Notes: generated by a model not told the origin, from the letters alone. DNA of 64,000 nucleotides from Bacteroidales bacterium (GCA_017525505.1 JAFXSR010000012.1:186001-250000); one strand, 5' to 3'. Counted from the stretch's first letter, positions 10,601-20,725 are shown. Numbers and translations are program-made.

Positions 10601-12835
10601 ATTGCAGCTGGAAAATGTGCCGGTAGCGGTTTGCAGGAAGCCAATCATAAGGTTGCCTCCCAGATACATATAGGGAGTGGTGAAAGTAACCTCCATTTTG
10701 TTGTTACTGATGGAAAGGCTGCCGGCATATACCTGGGTCATGCCACTGTAGTCGGCTAAGTTAGACAGGGTAGTTGCGCTGGTCTCAGTCAAGTAAACCT
10801 CAAATTGGGCTGCGCCCCAGTTTACATTTTCATTGCTGGCGTAGAAGGTCAGCTTGTTGATGGTGTCAAACTGCATGGCAGCAAGGTTAACCGCAGGGAT
10901 GATGAACTGGCTCTTGGTGATTTCGTCGACATATAAACCATAGATGGGCACATAGCTGTTGGTAGTTGTACCATCGTTTACAGTGATTGAATAAGCGTCT
11001 GTCGGGGTAAAGGTGATGGTGTTGCTCCAAGCGCTTTGGTCGTCAACATCGCAGTAAGCGCGAACCATTGCTGTATATGTCTGCTCAGGGGTGAGGTTGG
11101 TGAGCTCGTAGGGGTTGTCGGTAATGTCGATGAGGTTATTGGTGTCGCCGTTGAGGCAAAGCTGCCAAGCTTCAGTGCTGTTGTTATCCCAGCTTAAACT
11201 TGCAACACTGCCGTCGCCGGGCGTAAGCGTAGCTGTCAAGTTGGTGGGAGCGGGGCAGGAAACCAAAGTGGTAAAGCTAATAGTACGCACCATACTTTCT
11301 TCGCTGCCGCAGTTGGCGGTTACACCGAAGGTATAGTGGGTGTTGGGATCTAAGGCATAAAGATCTGCTGTGACATCGGTGGCATATTGGTCAACGGTAG
11401 TGTCGGCCATGTTCCAGATGGTGTAGCCGTCGGCATTGCCTTCCCAAGTCAGGGTGGCACCAGTAGAGGTAATGTTGCTTACTGACAGTCCGCTGACGGG
11501 CATGCAGTCGATAGGATCACTTACGGTCACGTTATCAATGGCAATGCGGTTGTCATGGGGACTGGTACCGCTAATGCTACCGCCATAGATGGCGAAGCGC
11601 ACGGTTTGTCCATTGTAGCCTGTAACAGGAATATAAAGGGTGGTGTATTCGCCATTAAGGGCGTTGAGTTCTGTGTTGTTGACTACACGTAAGTTGGTGA
11701 ATGTGTTTCCATTATCGGTGCTGATGGCAAATGCCAGCGTGTCATTATCGTCATAGTTGGGTGTTGCTGAACTCCAGGCAGACACCGCCACGTCAACACT
11801 CAACATGGCATCGTCGTTCGTTATTTCGATGGGTGGAGTTACAGCCCAGTATTTAAGAGTATTGTACAAGTTCATGGTCAGGGCTTTGCCACTGATGGTG
11901 ATGTATGTGCCGTATGAAGAGTTGAGTGGCCATGCGGATGAGTATTCGGTAGGGGTACCATTGCCTCCATTATAGGCACCGCTTAAGAACGACCAGCAAT
12001 CAGACTTGGAGGTCCAAGTGTCAAAATTCTCACTCCAGGGCATGGTCTCGATACCGCAGGCGGTACGGCCGCTGACGCTTGCATAGCCAGCGGAAAGATC
12101 ACCATCACCACAGTCTGTCTCAATGCCGAAGGTGTATAAAGTATTAGGACTAAGGTTATCAATGGTATAAGTTGTGTCATTGATGTTTGAAGCAACAAGG
12201 GTGTTGTCGCTCATGTTGTATATATTGTAGGTGGCATTGCTGTTGAGGGCATCAGTCCAGGTAAGAGTCAGACTATTGGAGGTGGTTTGTTCGGTATCAA
12301 AGATTACATTGGTCACTTTGAAGCAGGAAGGAGCATCACCAATGTAAATGTCATCAATGTATAGATAGTAAGCATCGTATGCGGTACTTTTGATGGCCAC
12401 ATACTTGGTGCCAGCAGGAATCGGAGCAGTGTATTCTGTCCATGAGATAGTTGTGGGGATATTCACGGCTGTACTCCAAGTGAAGGCTGTTGTGTCGTTA
12501 GTGGTGCTGGAAAAGCCCACTTCGAAACTCTCAGCATAAAAATCGCTGTTAGTTTTATACCAGAAAGAAATCTCCTCTGTGCCACTAGCGGCTCCGAACT
12601 CGGGTGAAATCAGGAATTGGCTGGGACTGGTAGTCCAATGGAAGCCAAAACAAGCTGTACTTTCATGGGCTTGATTGGTTGTACGTCCGGTCGAGGATTC
12701 GCAGTTGATCAGAGTCCACTGACTCATAGAAGATGCATCCTCAAAGTCCATGCTGATGGGCAGGGAAACCTGCGCCTGCAATGCGAACGGCAACAATAGT
12801 GCTGTAAGCATCAAAAATCGTAGAAATTTTTTCAT
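7604..12835 (-). CDS. Giant T9SS-secreted protein with five InlB-like repeats (1743 aa)
   Basis: Signal peptide at about 1-21 (MKKFLRFLMLTALLLPFALQAQ). Cleaved-adhesin/anchor-J-like modules lie at about 25-170, 262-445, 870-1025 and 1112-1260, with fibronectin III domains between them. The recurrent beta-rich module is at about 618-785 (YVPIYGLYVDEITKSQFIIP). Residues about 1262-1655 hold five divergent InlB B-type repeats (MGTVAPAG...NEGSSFTATA...YHFVAWMNG), of which two are nearly identical. The T9SS type A sorting domain is about 1665-1743 (LMPNPADNYIDLNVN...AAGMYFVRVN...KKFIKR). It should cross the inner membrane by Sec and the outer membrane by T9SS. Unlike its neighbours it carries InlB-like repeats, not fibronectin III domains, before the sorting domain. 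An adhesin or matrix role is inferred; no enzymatic motif was seen. Confidence 0.9.
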   Translation of the reverse strand: MKKFLRFLMLTALLLPFALQAQVSLPISMDFEDASSMSQWTLINCESSTGRTTNQAHESTACFGFHWTTSPSQFLISPEFGAASGTEEISFWYKTNSDFYAESFEVGFSSTTNDTTAFTWSTAVNIPTTISWTEYTAPIPAGTKYVAIKSTAYDAYYLYIDDIYIGDAPSCFKVTNVIFDTEQTTSNSLTLTWTDALNSNATYNIYNMSDNTLVASNINDTTYTIDNLSPNTLYTFGIETDCGDGDLSAGYASVSGRTACGIETMPWSENFDTWTSKSDCWSFLSGAYNGGNGTPTEYSSAWPLNSSYGTYITISGKALTMNLYNTLKYWAVTPPIEITNDDAMLSVDVAVSAWSSATPNYDDNDTLAFAISTDNGNTFTNLRVVNNTELNALNGEYTTLYIPVTGYNGQTVRFAIYGGSISGTSPHDNRIAIDNVTVSDPIDCMPVSGLSVSNITSTGATLTWEGNADGYTIWNMADTTVDQYATDVTADLYALDPNTHYTFGVTANCGSEESMVRTISFTTLVSCPAPTNLTATLTPGDGSVASLSWDNNSTEAWQLCLNGDTNNLIDITDNPYELTNLTPEQTYTAMVRAYCDVDDQSAWSNTITFTPTDAYSITVNDGTTTNSYVPIYGLYVDEITKSQFIIPAVNLAAMQFDTINKLTFYASNENVNWGAAQFEVYLTETSATTLSNLADYSGMTQVYAGSLSISNNKMEVTFTTPYMYLGGNLMIGFLQTATGTFSSCNWHGTSATGASMGGYGTGINQRNFLPKTTIYYTPSDADICFPATGLTVSNITTDGATLTWNGEADGYTIYDMSDTTVYQYTTDNTVDLYSLEPMTHYTFGVAANCGSEESMIVSVSFNTACPAVELPYTETFDATSSTRDCWDLVATGNIGGTYGMGFVTVDNREVIRFSSYSNATDYNQYGYSPLMEVSSSATNLLVNVVYATYGSNDVLNFGYVTATDTIWDPTDYTTTGQSDWQPLEFVIPVTATQLAVHYYGNYSYYGWIDNVSVTEMTGDYCYPVTDLTVDSTTSNSVFLSWTDNNNTATYTIYNGTTIVATNIAATEYEVTGLSASTNYTFGVAADCSADNESSIRTVSASTECGTVDQFPYVQDFSAEPACWTKIDADGDGYNWTILPGYTSIQSASYDNDEGALTPDNWLVSPQFAIPSGSNYEVTWSATAQDQSWPAEHYGIFISTTGNTNTSDFTMIDEWTLSAGVFNPIIDLSTYAGQNIYIALRHFNCTNQFRLSIDDFTVREQAGANQVTINVTQNNPAYGTVTGAGIYNIGDSVTVTATPAASYTFSKWIDENLNIISTDNPYTFVATTDLTLNAIFLDNSGATHTITVLVNDSLMGTATGGGTYPAGEQIILSATANAGYQFVNWTQESSYGINEVGTDPDLIITVTSDKTFIANFEPAGGPVTTYTVTLNTADATMGTVAPAGANTVNEGSSFTATATALDGYHFVAWMNGTTQVSTANPYTFNVTADITLTATFEANTVTTHTVTLNTADATMGTVAPAGASTVNEGSSFTATATALDGYHFVAWMNGTTQVSTANPYTFTVTGDITLTATFEANDPAVTYYNVSVTSANTEMGNVTSSHSGQVAENTEVTATATPAANYRFVNWTNDAGTEVSTANPYTFTVTADITLIANFEIIDNIDDVTLSQSVMLMPNPADNYIDLNVNSNVNVKEAVVYNAFGQMIQKVELNDNHARIDLSDMAAGMYFVRVNGDNVSATKKFIKR
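8108..8575 (-). repeat. Two near-identical 234-bp tandem units inside the InlB-like region
   Basis: Two in-frame units of 234 bp (78 codons), about 8108-8341 and 8342-8575, each encode a copy of TADATMGTVAPAGA...GYHFVAWMNGTTQV. They differ by scattered, mostly silent changes. The other three InlB-like repeats of the protein are much more diverged, so this duplication is recent. Confidence 0.8.
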
Positions 12836-12981
12836 TGTTGTTGAATTTGGTTATTAATAAGGTTTGAGTTTAAATAAAAGTAAATTTATTACAAATGTTT
12901 GATAATTAACACTTTATTCAGATAAATAAATTCTTTTTTCTTAGTGCTTGGTATTATAGATATATAACATTATAAGGTGGA

Positions 12982-13012
12982 CAAATATACAAAAATTTTT
13001 TTATTGACACAA
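12982..13012 (-). promoter_or_regulatory. Putative promoter of the 1743-aa protein gene
   Basis: On the minus strand, TATATTTG (12989-12982) is a clear -7 box, and TTG (13012-13010) lies 20 bases upstream. The implied leader is about 140 nt and AT-rich. Confidence 0.65.
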
Positions 13013-13070
13013 TAGAAAAGTGAATAATCGTTAAATTACCCACTTTTAAATATCTATGTTGTACGACAAA

Positions 13071-13104
13071 AAAGTAGAGACGCAAAATTTTGCGTCTCTA
13101 CTTT
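13071..13104 (-). terminator. Perfect 34-bp palindromic terminator of the 2500-aa protein gene
   Basis: AAAGTAGAGACGCAAAA (13071-13087) is followed directly by its exact reverse complement (13088-13104). On the minus strand the hairpin is followed by T residues. It lies about 120 bases past the stop codon, beyond the spacer repeat. An identical copy is at 27510-27543. Confidence 0.8.
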
Positions 13105-13107
13105 CGG

Positions 13108-13227
13108 TTAGGTGAGAAGTTGTTAGGACACTCGCTTCGCTCGTTCGTGGAGATCAAATTCGTCTTAACGAATGCACGAAGTGCATGTCTTCACGAGCGA
13201 ACGAAGTGAGCGTCTCCACGTCTTAAC
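13108..13227. repeat. Hairpin-rich spacer repeat, copy B (overlaps a stop codon)
   Basis: The 12836-13222 spacer contains, from the 12835 gene start outward: a promoter (12982-13012), a conserved upstream element (about 13019-13037), the palindromic terminator, and this repeat. The repeat holds GAGCGAACGAAGTGAGCG, the hairpin ATGCAC-GAA-GTGCAT (13172-13186), CTCGCTTCGCTCG, and the terminal CGTCTTAACG that includes the neighbouring stop codon. Confidence 0.75.
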
Positions 13228-16200
13228 GTTTGATGAACTTCTTCGTAGCGCTTACATTGTCGCTGTTCACGCGTACGAAGTACATACCGGCAGCCATGTC
13301 GCTCAAGTCGATACGGGTGTGGTTGTTGTTCAGTTCAACTTTCTGGATCATCTGGCCGAAGGCATTATAGACCACAGCTTCCTTCACTTCAACATTGCTG
13401 TTGACGTTCAGGTCGATGTAGTTGTCAGCGGGGTTCGGCATCAGGTTGATGCTGTTGGCCAGGGTGATGTTGTCGATACCCACAGTCTGTGTGGTGAAGG
13501 TGGTGCTTACAAAGTCGCTCTGGTTGTCAGCGGAGCAAATGGCTTTCACACGCACATCGTAAGTGCTGGCAGCGGTCAGACCTTCAATGTTGTAGGAAGT
13601 AGTCTGAACGGTAGCCTCTTGCCACTGGCTTGCGGAGCTGAGTTTGTAACCAACTTTCCATGAAGTCTCGCTGCCACCAGCAGTCCAGGTCATAGTGGCA
13701 CTGGTCTGGGTGATGCTGTTTACTTGCAGGTTGGTAGGAGCGTCGCAAGGATCAACGGGAGCGGCGGGAGTGGTGAAGCTGACAGCAGCCGTCCAGTCGC
13801 TGGTGTTGTTGTTGCCGCAGTTGGCTTGTACACGTACTTCGTAAGTGGTTTGGGCTGCCAAACCAGTAATTTGGTAGGTGGTTGCGTTTACGGGCAAAGT
13901 AGTCCAGTTGGCAGTGCCAGTTCTGTACTGCAGGTTCCATGAAGTCTCGCTACCACCGGCGGTCCAAGTCACATTAGCAGTATTGTAAGCGGTAGCAGTA
14001 GCGTTCAAGTTGGTAGGCATGTCGCAGGTTTGCTGACCTTCATCCAGTGTGGTGAAAGTCATTTCGTCGCCAGTAACAGTAGTGCCGTTGAAAGTGATGA
14101 ATGCTCTGAAAGTATAGTTGGTGTTGGCGGTGAGGCCAGTGAGGTTGGCGGTGAAGTTGTTACCGGTACCTGTGCCTGCAATCGTAGTATAGCTGCCGCC
14201 GACGGTCTGTTTCCATTCGAAGCCCTTGGCGGTGATGGTCACGCCGCTGGGGTTGGTGATGGTGGCATTCAGTGTGGCGGAGGTCTGAGTGAAGCCGGTA
14301 GCATCATTGGTGGTTACGGTAGGCTCGGTGGGAGTTTGGCTATTTTCGTCCACTACCAAATTGGCAATGTGCAGGTCGTTGTCACCACCACTTGCGGTTG
14401 ACTCACCATAGAAGGCGATCTTGATGGTCTGTCCTGCATATTGGCTCAACGGGATGGTGATGCTGTCGCCGGTGTGGCTGATGGAGTTGTATGCATAGTT
14501 GCCAGTAGAGTCGTTGTTCCAAACGGTGGCGTTGGAAGCCGACCAAGTGGCACCGTTGTCGGTGGAGATAATCACCATGAATTGGTCATCAGCTTGGGCG
14601 GTCGGGTCTTCAATAGGATTAGCGTTACCATAGTCTGTCAATGCCAAATTGAACATCAATGCAGGATTGCTTAACTGGCTCAAGTCTATGGCAGGGGTTA
14701 CCAACCAATACTTGCAGCTTGTGCCATAGATGTTCACCTTCGGATGACCTGTCGGATACACATTGTTGCTGGAGAATATCCAACCACTGGTGGTGGATGT
14801 CAATGCGCCGCCGGCGAATACATCGCTTGCCAGGCCTGAGAATTTTTCCCAGCAGGGTGCCAAGCCTGATACAAAGCTGGTGAAGTTCTCGGTATAAGGT
14901 GCAGTGATGGCTCCACAGTCGGTGGCTTGCGTAATGGAATTGCTCAGGTAGCTGTGGTCAGTAGCGGAACAAACTGCGATTACATAAAATTCATACTGAG
15001 TAGAATGAGTAAGATTGGATACTGTAAATGTATCGGTGGTTATGCCCTGTAAGGTGGTTCCCTCGAGGGTGGGATCAAAACCAGGAGTTCCATAGACAAT
15101 CTCCCATTCGGTTTCTTCATTGCCAGGTGTCCATGACAGTGTTACAGAAGAGGAAGTGGTTCCTGTGACAGCCAATTGGGTGGGTTTTGGACAAGAGGGC
15201 GCATTGCCTACGAATACATTATCCAAATAAATATATGCGTCGCCAGAGCCATAGTTGCTGGTACCCTTGAATACGATGACAACATTGTCGGCGTCAGTCA
15301 AGTTGGTGAGGTTGTATTCAACCTCTGTCCAGTTGGTGGTTCCCGTCAGACCTGTTGCGATAGGGGTGGTATAGGTGACACCGCCATTTGTGGAGAGGAA
15401 TACGGAGAAGTCGCCGCCAGTGGGATTCTTGTAACTGAAGCTGAGCATCGGAGTACTTACTGCTGTCAGGTCTAAAACAGGGGTCTTCAGCATATTGGTT
15501 CTGCCGTTAGAGTTTATATATGAGTTAAATCTTAAGCCAGCTCCGCTTTCTCCTGAGCTGTAATAATTCCACTTGTAGGAATTGTCGGTGGTGGTGCCTT
15601 CACTGTTGTCCCAGCAATTCGGAATGCCTGCGGTCAAGACGTTGAAGTTTTCAGAGAAAGGTTCGGTATCGGTAACCACAAGGGTGACACAAGGTGTTGA
15701 GAAGGTGAGCACATTCGTTTTCAAAGTGTCGTCAGTACAAATGTTGGCCACATATACATTGTAGGTGGTGGCTGGAGTCAGGTTGGTCATCAAATAGGTG
15801 TTGACATCTGTGAATTCTGAGGCAGTGACAACTGTCCATGTGGTATCGCTATTCTCTTTGTAGTACAATTCAAGGGTGGCGCCTTCATCTGCAGTCCAAG
15901 TAATAGTTGCCTCGTCGGCGGCGATATTGTTAGCTGTCAAACCGTAAGGTGTACGGCAATCGGGAGCCTCTACGCAGGAAATAGTTGCGGCAAAACCGGC
16001 ATATTGATTGGAACCGTCGGAATAGAACCGAAGGGTAAGAGGACCAGTTTCAGATGTGATGGGTCCAAAGTTGACAACTGTTCCGGAAGAACCAGTACCA
16101 GACATGATTTGCTCGAGAAGGACATCGTTTGTAGTGGTGCCGTCATAAATTTCTAGATAATCCCAAGTGCTTTCACCTGCAAAGGTACCGGAAACGGATA

Positions 16201-19200
16201 CTACAGAGTCGGGATCTGAAGGATAAACAGTTAAAGTGTAGTTGCAGTTGCTGCTGTAATTGCCGTTAGGACCACCATTGTCGTAAACGATTAAACCGCA
16301 GGCTGTGATAGAACTGCTGCCAGTGGTGCCGAATGTGAATACACCAGGAGCTACAGTGAGAGGACCTCTCCATGTACTCACACCATCGTCGCAAATGGAT
16401 TGTACATAAAAGTCATAGTTCTGTCCGGCTGTCAGCTCGTCGATAATGATGGTGGTATCGTAAACGGTTTCGTAAGGAGTGTCATCGTTGAGGGTAAGAG
16501 GTGAGGGACCGTATGCCACATTCCAGGAGCTTGACTCACCTAATTCCTGCCACGATAGGGTGATGGAGTTGCTTCCGGTTTCGGAAGCGATGAGGTTGAC
16601 GGGTTTTACGCATGAGGTCATCTCTTCTACTACCACATTGCCAATGTGCAAATCGTTGTCACCACCATCTTCAGTTGATTCTCCATAAAAGGCGATTCTG
16701 ACAGTTTGTCCCGCATATTGGCTTAGGGGTATAACAAACTCATCACCTGTATGGCTGATGGCATCGTAAGAGTAGTTTCCTGAACTGGTGTTGTCCCATA
16801 CGGTGGCGTTCGCGGCACTCCATGTGGCACCTCCATCGGTGGAGATAATCACCATGAATTTGTCGTCAGTTTGGCTTCCGGGATTTTCGATGGGATTACT
16901 ATTGGCGAAATCTGTCAAGGCTATATTGAGTGTCAGGGCCGGGTTGGTCAGCTGGCTCAAATCTATAGAGGGAGATACTAACCAGTAGTTGCAGGATGTA
17001 CCATAAATGTTGAGTTTCGGATGGCCGATAGGGAATACATCGGAGGAAGTGAAATACCAACCGCTTGTGGTAGCGCTTGGGTTAGTTCCACTGAAGGCGG
17101 CGGAAGCTAAACCCAAGTATTTTTCCCAGCATACTGATGGGTTGACGTTGAATCCGGTGAAGTTTTCGGTATAGGGGGCAACAATCACGTCGCAGGGGGT
17201 TCTTAAGCTGATGGATACAGAAGAAACCTCAGTCTCGTCGCTGCAAATGCTGGATACATAGATGTCATAATATGTGTCGGCATTCAGTCCTGTGATGGTG
17301 TAGGTGGTGTCATATACAGGACTGTCATTGGCTATAGTATAGTTGGTGGCGTTAGCGGCTTTGCAATACACATTGAAAGCGCTTTCGTCTGAAGACCATG
17401 AGATGGTGGCGCTGTGAGCGTCAAAGTCTTCAATGGTCAGTTGGGTCGGTCTTGTGCAGGTGGGAATTTCCTCTATGACGATGTCGTCAACATACATGTA
17501 ACTGTTGATGCTTGCGGGAATTCTGAAAGCAATGTATTTTCCGTTGCCCGTATAGTCACTGGTGTTGACCTCCAGCATTTCCCATGTGGAAGGGGCGGAA
17601 GGAGTAAGATCCTGACCAACTTGTACAAAGGAGGAATAGTCGTGTGGATCGGTCATGATACCAACTTGGATGTAATAAGAGTCGGTGCTCTTGTATCCCC
17701 AGAAACGAACTTGCAGGTTGTCCATCTGTACATCATCGTTGAACAGAGGAGATGCCAAATAGGAATAGTATGTGCTCGAACCGTAGAAGTATGCGGAATA
17801 GCTTGATGAATGTGAGGTGGTGGAAATGGTAGGATAAGCAGATGAGGGATTGTTGGTGCCAGGTGTCCAGCAGGATACCATGTTGCCGGCACCGCTGCCG
17901 CTTGCGTTGTTGAAGTCCTCAATCAAAGGAATATTGACGCCTGAGCATTCTGTGGTGGTGGTGACTGTTGACCACTCGCTCTCTTCGGAACCGCAATTGG
18001 AACGAACCCGAATCATATAGTTGGTGTTGGGTTCAAGACCTGTCAATTCGTAAGAAGTAGTGTTGGCTGTGCCAGCAGAAGTCCAGTTGGTATTGTCTTC
18101 GCTATATTCAATTTCCCATGCGGTTTCGGTATAACCAGGGGCCCAGCTCACTGTGATGCTTTCAGCAGTGACTTCTGTCACGTAAACGTTGGGTCTGACA
18201 CAGGTGACATTGGGCTCGCAGGGGGTGCCGAAAATCACATTGTTACGATAGGTAGTAGTGGCACTTGAACCACTTGAAGGAGTAGTGCTAACGCTGTATG
18301 GACTACTGTCTTGATAAATGTAATGTGCCAAACTCTGATTGGTGGTATGGCAATAGAAGTAGTTTACTCCGCTATAGGTGCCTGTGGCATCTATCACGAT
18401 GACGGCAAGGTTGCTAGAACCATCGTATTGGAACGGTGTGGTGAAGTTGAAGGTGTTCCAACCAGTGGTCAATGTAGGGGTATTGTCATATACCAGGGTG
18501 GCATTGCTGGCATTCAACCAGTTGCTGTTGGCGGCTGAGGTGTGCATCAGATAAATCTTCAGATGGCGGTTTGCGTTTGCAATAGTTGAAGCGTTAAAGG
18601 CAATGGAACTGATTTCAGCTGCTCCGCCTAACTCTGAGGAAAGATAAATTTGCTGGGTATAACTGTAGTTGTAATTGCAGTATTCAGGAAGATACGATGA
18701 GGTGCTGGTGCCTTCTCCAATTTGCAGGTTGCCGCCCACTAAACAATTGGTGTGGAAAGTCCTCTCCACGGTGTCGGCACTACCCGGATCACAGTTGCTG
18801 TAAACCATCACATCGTATGCGGTGTCTGGCTCAAGGTTGGAAAGCATATATGAAGTGCCATCTACTATTGTCGAGATCCAGTTGTTTTGGTTAGCCACGG
18901 AATATTCAACGGTATAACTGTTGGCACCGTATGAAGCCTCATTCCAGCTTACCATAGCGGAAGTTCCTGTAATTTGGCTGATGGTGACACCAATCGGAGA
19001 GGTACAGAACGGATGGGTGGTGAAGGTTGCCGGAGCAGTCCAGTCACTGTATTCTTCGTAGCCGCACACGGTGCGTACATATACGTCGTAGGTGGTGTTA
19101 TCATTCAGGTCAGATACTGTGAAAGGATGAGTGGAGGCGGGTTCAGGAGTGCCAGTGGCTACATCAGCGCCGGTGGGCACCACTACAATTTCCCAAGAAT

Positions 19201-20725
19201 CTGTCTCATCATTGGGTGTCCAGTCAACATTCGCGGTAGTGGCGCTTACGTGACTTGTTGTAACACTATTGTACACGGGACGCATACAGGTGGGTATGTC
19301 GTCAATGGTGATGTCATCCAAGCGGAGCCAATATCCATCGTCAGGACTGTTTCTTCTTACAAATGCCACACGACGGTTACCGCTGTAATCCGTAAGAGGA
19401 ATCTCGTACAGTTGCCATTCTCCCACAGGAATATTGAATTGGGTTACCTGTGTGAATCCGGGCAGAGGAGATGTTGTGCTGGTTGGAGCGGTTAAGGTCA
19501 CGTCTTCATCCGAAATCCAAATGGATATTTCTTCCGGCTCATTCGTGGTGGAACTTGACCTTTGTGCGTAGAATTTTACTTGTTGGTTGCCTGTCAGTTC
19601 GATGGGTGGAGTAATCAGCCAGTCGTTGTGGTGTGTTCCGCCTGTGTTATAGTCCGTATAGCAACCCGCCGAGGCACTTCCTGAATGAGTTGTGGTTTGG
19701 CGACGCCAATTCCATTGGTATGAGGTGCTTGTGGCTCCACCATCATAAATTGCCCAGCATAGGGGGGCGTCGTGGGTTTGTCCGAAAGCCATCGAGGGAA
19801 TCCAAGTGCTTTCAAAGTCTTCTGAGAAAGGAATCGGCATGGCGTCACCAGTACAGGATGTGTAGAAGTCTGTTGTGCGATAATTGCTGGTTTCTGTTCC
19901 GCATACAGTGCGCACGTATGCGTTGTAATGTGTTGCACCTTGAAGGCCAGTGAAAGTATAGAATGTGTCGGTTACAGTAGTCCACGTAACCTGGTCCAAG
20001 TCAATGACACCAGTGTCGCAATAAACTTCCCATGTGGTCTGGCCTTCACGGGGAGTCCATGATAGGGTGGCCTCATCAGAGGTGATGTCAGAGATGACTG
20101 GAAATGTAGGACTGTAGCAGGTGTTGCCGAAGGGTAAGATTTCCATTCTGATGTTAGCTCGGTTTGCACTGGTATAGCTGCTTCCGTTGAATGAGCCCAG
20201 ATTATATGGATCCGGGTCGTTAGAATCACTGTGGAATGAGATAACAGCATCTGTTGTGCTTGTATAGTAAAAATAGCGGGAGCTATAACCACTGGTGTAT
20301 TCGTGCATAGCAATCAAAAGATTGCTGCTGCCATCATACAGGAATGGTACGTCAAGAGTGATGGTGTTCCATCCTTGGCTAAAAGACCAACTTCCTGAAT
20401 ATACAATGTCTGCCGCTGTCACCGATTCATAGTCACTGCTGGAAGAGAAAGTGCTTCTGCTCACATTTTTCATATAGACCGTGATATTGTTGGTCTGTGA
20501 GTCGCTACTCGAGCAATTAAAGCTAATGGAGGTGATGTTGCCAGACATGTCAATTTCTGCTGCGGTATAAATCTGCTCTACGAAAGAGTATCCCCACAGG
20601 GAATTGAAGGGCGTGACGTATGTTGTACTTGTACCGTCACCAATCTCTACAGTTTCTTGTGCCGACAATTGCAGGGTGCTGAACCCGAGCGTCAATGTCA
20701 GCAGAAAAAGTAAAATTTTTTTCAT
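13223..20725 (-). CDS. Giant T9SS-secreted fibronectin-III/CUB mosaic protein (2500 aa)
   Basis: Signal peptide about 1-23 (MKKILLFLLTLTLGFSTLQLSAQ). The recurrent beta-rich module occurs at about 24-205 (TPFNSLWGYSFVEQIYTAAE) and 658-845 (YSYTQQIYLSSELGG). Anchor-J/cleaved-adhesin-like modules (APYTENFTGFNVNPSVCW; ...IYLDNVFVGNAPSC) alternate with fibronectin III domains. A CUB domain is at about 1465-1588 (IVYDNGGPNGNYSSNC...DYLEIYDG...LRFYSDGS). A fibronectin-like module (GFEWKQTVGGSYTTIAGTG) is at about 2138-2225, followed by two fibronectin III domains. The sorting domain is about 2421-2500. Its last fibronectin III domain plus sorting domain is nearly identical to those of the 2032- and 2057-aa paralogs. 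No catalytic motif was seen; surface adhesin or scaffold is inferred. Confidence 0.92.
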   Translation of the reverse strand: MKKILLFLLTLTLGFSTLQLSAQETVEIGDGTSTTYVTPFNSLWGYSFVEQIYTAAEIDMSGNITSISFNCSSSDSQTNNITVYMKNVSRSTFSSSSDYESVTAADIVYSGSWSFSQGWNTITLDVPFLYDGSSNLLIAMHEYTSGYSSRYFYYTSTTDAVISFHSDSNDPDPYNLGSFNGSSYTSANRANIRMEILPFGNTCYSPTFPVISDITSDEATLSWTPREGQTTWEVYCDTGVIDLDQVTWTTVTDTFYTFTGLQGATHYNAYVRTVCGTETSNYRTTDFYTSCTGDAMPIPFSEDFESTWIPSMAFGQTHDAPLCWAIYDGGATSTSYQWNWRRQTTTHSGSASAGCYTDYNTGGTHHNDWLITPPIELTGNQQVKFYAQRSSSTTNEPEEISIWISDEDVTLTAPTSTTSPLPGFTQVTQFNIPVGEWQLYEIPLTDYSGNRRVAFVRRNSPDDGYWLRLDDITIDDIPTCMRPVYNSVTTSHVSATTANVDWTPNDETDSWEIVVVPTGADVATGTPEPASTHPFTVSDLNDNTTYDVYVRTVCGYEEYSDWTAPATFTTHPFCTSPIGVTISQITGTSAMVSWNEASYGANSYTVEYSVANQNNWISTIVDGTSYMLSNLEPDTAYDVMVYSNCDPGSADTVERTFHTNCLVGGNLQIGEGTSTSSYLPEYCNYNYSYTQQIYLSSELGGAAEISSIAFNASTIANANRHLKIYLMHTSAANSNWLNASNATLVYDNTPTLTTGWNTFNFTTPFQYDGSSNLAVIVIDATGTYSGVNYFYCHTTNQSLAHYIYQDSSPYSVSTTPSSGSSATTTYRNNVIFGTPCEPNVTCVRPNVYVTEVTAESITVSWAPGYTETAWEIEYSEDNTNWTSAGTANTTSYELTGLEPNTNYMIRVRSNCGSEESEWSTVTTTTECSGVNIPLIEDFNNASGSGAGNMVSCWTPGTNNPSSAYPTISTTSHSSSYSAYFYGSSTYYSYLASPLFNDDVQMDNLQVRFWGYKSTDSYYIQVGIMTDPHDYSSFVQVGQDLTPSAPSTWEMLEVNTSDYTGNGKYIAFRIPASINSYMYVDDIVIEEIPTCTRPTQLTIEDFDAHSATISWSSDESAFNVYCKAANATNYTIANDSPVYDTTYTITGLNADTYYDIYVSSICSDETEVSSVSISLRTPCDVIVAPYTENFTGFNVNPSVCWEKYLGLASAAFSGTNPSATTSGWYFTSSDVFPIGHPKLNIYGTSCNYWLVSPSIDLSQLTNPALTLNIALTDFANSNPIENPGSQTDDKFMVIISTDGGATWSAANATVWDNTSSGNYSYDAISHTGDEFVIPLSQYAGQTVRIAFYGESTEDGGDNDLHIGNVVVEEMTSCVKPVNLIASETGSNSITLSWQELGESSSWNVAYGPSPLTLNDDTPYETVYDTTIIIDELTAGQNYDFYVQSICDDGVSTWRGPLTVAPGVFTFGTTGSSSITACGLIVYDNGGPNGNYSSNCNYTLTVYPSDPDSVVSVSGTFAGESTWDYLEIYDGTTTNDVLLEQIMSGTGSSGTVVNFGPITSETGPLTLRFYSDGSNQYAGFAATISCVEAPDCRTPYGLTANNIAADEATITWTADEGATLELYYKENSDTTWTVVTASEFTDVNTYLMTNLTPATTYNVYVANICTDDTLKTNVLTFSTPCVTLVVTDTEPFSENFNVLTAGIPNCWDNSEGTTTDNSYKWNYYSSGESGAGLRFNSYINSNGRTNMLKTPVLDLTAVSTPMLSFSYKNPTGGDFSVFLSTNGGVTYTTPIATGLTGTTNWTEVEYNLTNLTDADNVVIVFKGTSNYGSGDAYIYLDNVFVGNAPSCPKPTQLAVTGTTSSSVTLSWTPGNEETEWEIVYGTPGFDPTLEGTTLQGITTDTFTVSNLTHSTQYEFYVIAVCSATDHSYLSNSITQATDCGAITAPYTENFTSFVSGLAPCWEKFSGLASDVFAGGALTSTTSGWIFSSNNVYPTGHPKVNIYGTSCKYWLVTPAIDLSQLSNPALMFNLALTDYGNANPIEDPTAQADDQFMVIISTDNGATWSASNATVWNNDSTGNYAYNSISHTGDSITIPLSQYAGQTIKIAFYGESTASGGDNDLHIANLVVDENSQTPTEPTVTTNDATGFTQTSATLNATITNPSGVTITAKGFEWKQTVGGSYTTIAGTGTGNNFTANLTGLTANTNYTFRAFITFNGTTVTGDEMTFTTLDEGQQTCDMPTNLNATATAYNTANVTWTAGGSETSWNLQYRTGTANWTTLPVNATTYQITGLAAQTTYEVRVQANCGNNNTSDWTAAVSFTTPAAPVDPCDAPTNLQVNSITQTSATMTWTAGGSETSWKVGYKLSSASQWQEATVQTTSYNIEGLTAASTYDVRVKAICSADNQSDFVSTTFTTQTVGIDNITLANSINLMPNPADNYIDLNVNSNVEVKEAVVYNAFGQMIQKVELNNNHTRIDLSDMAAGMYFVRVNSDNVSATKKFIKR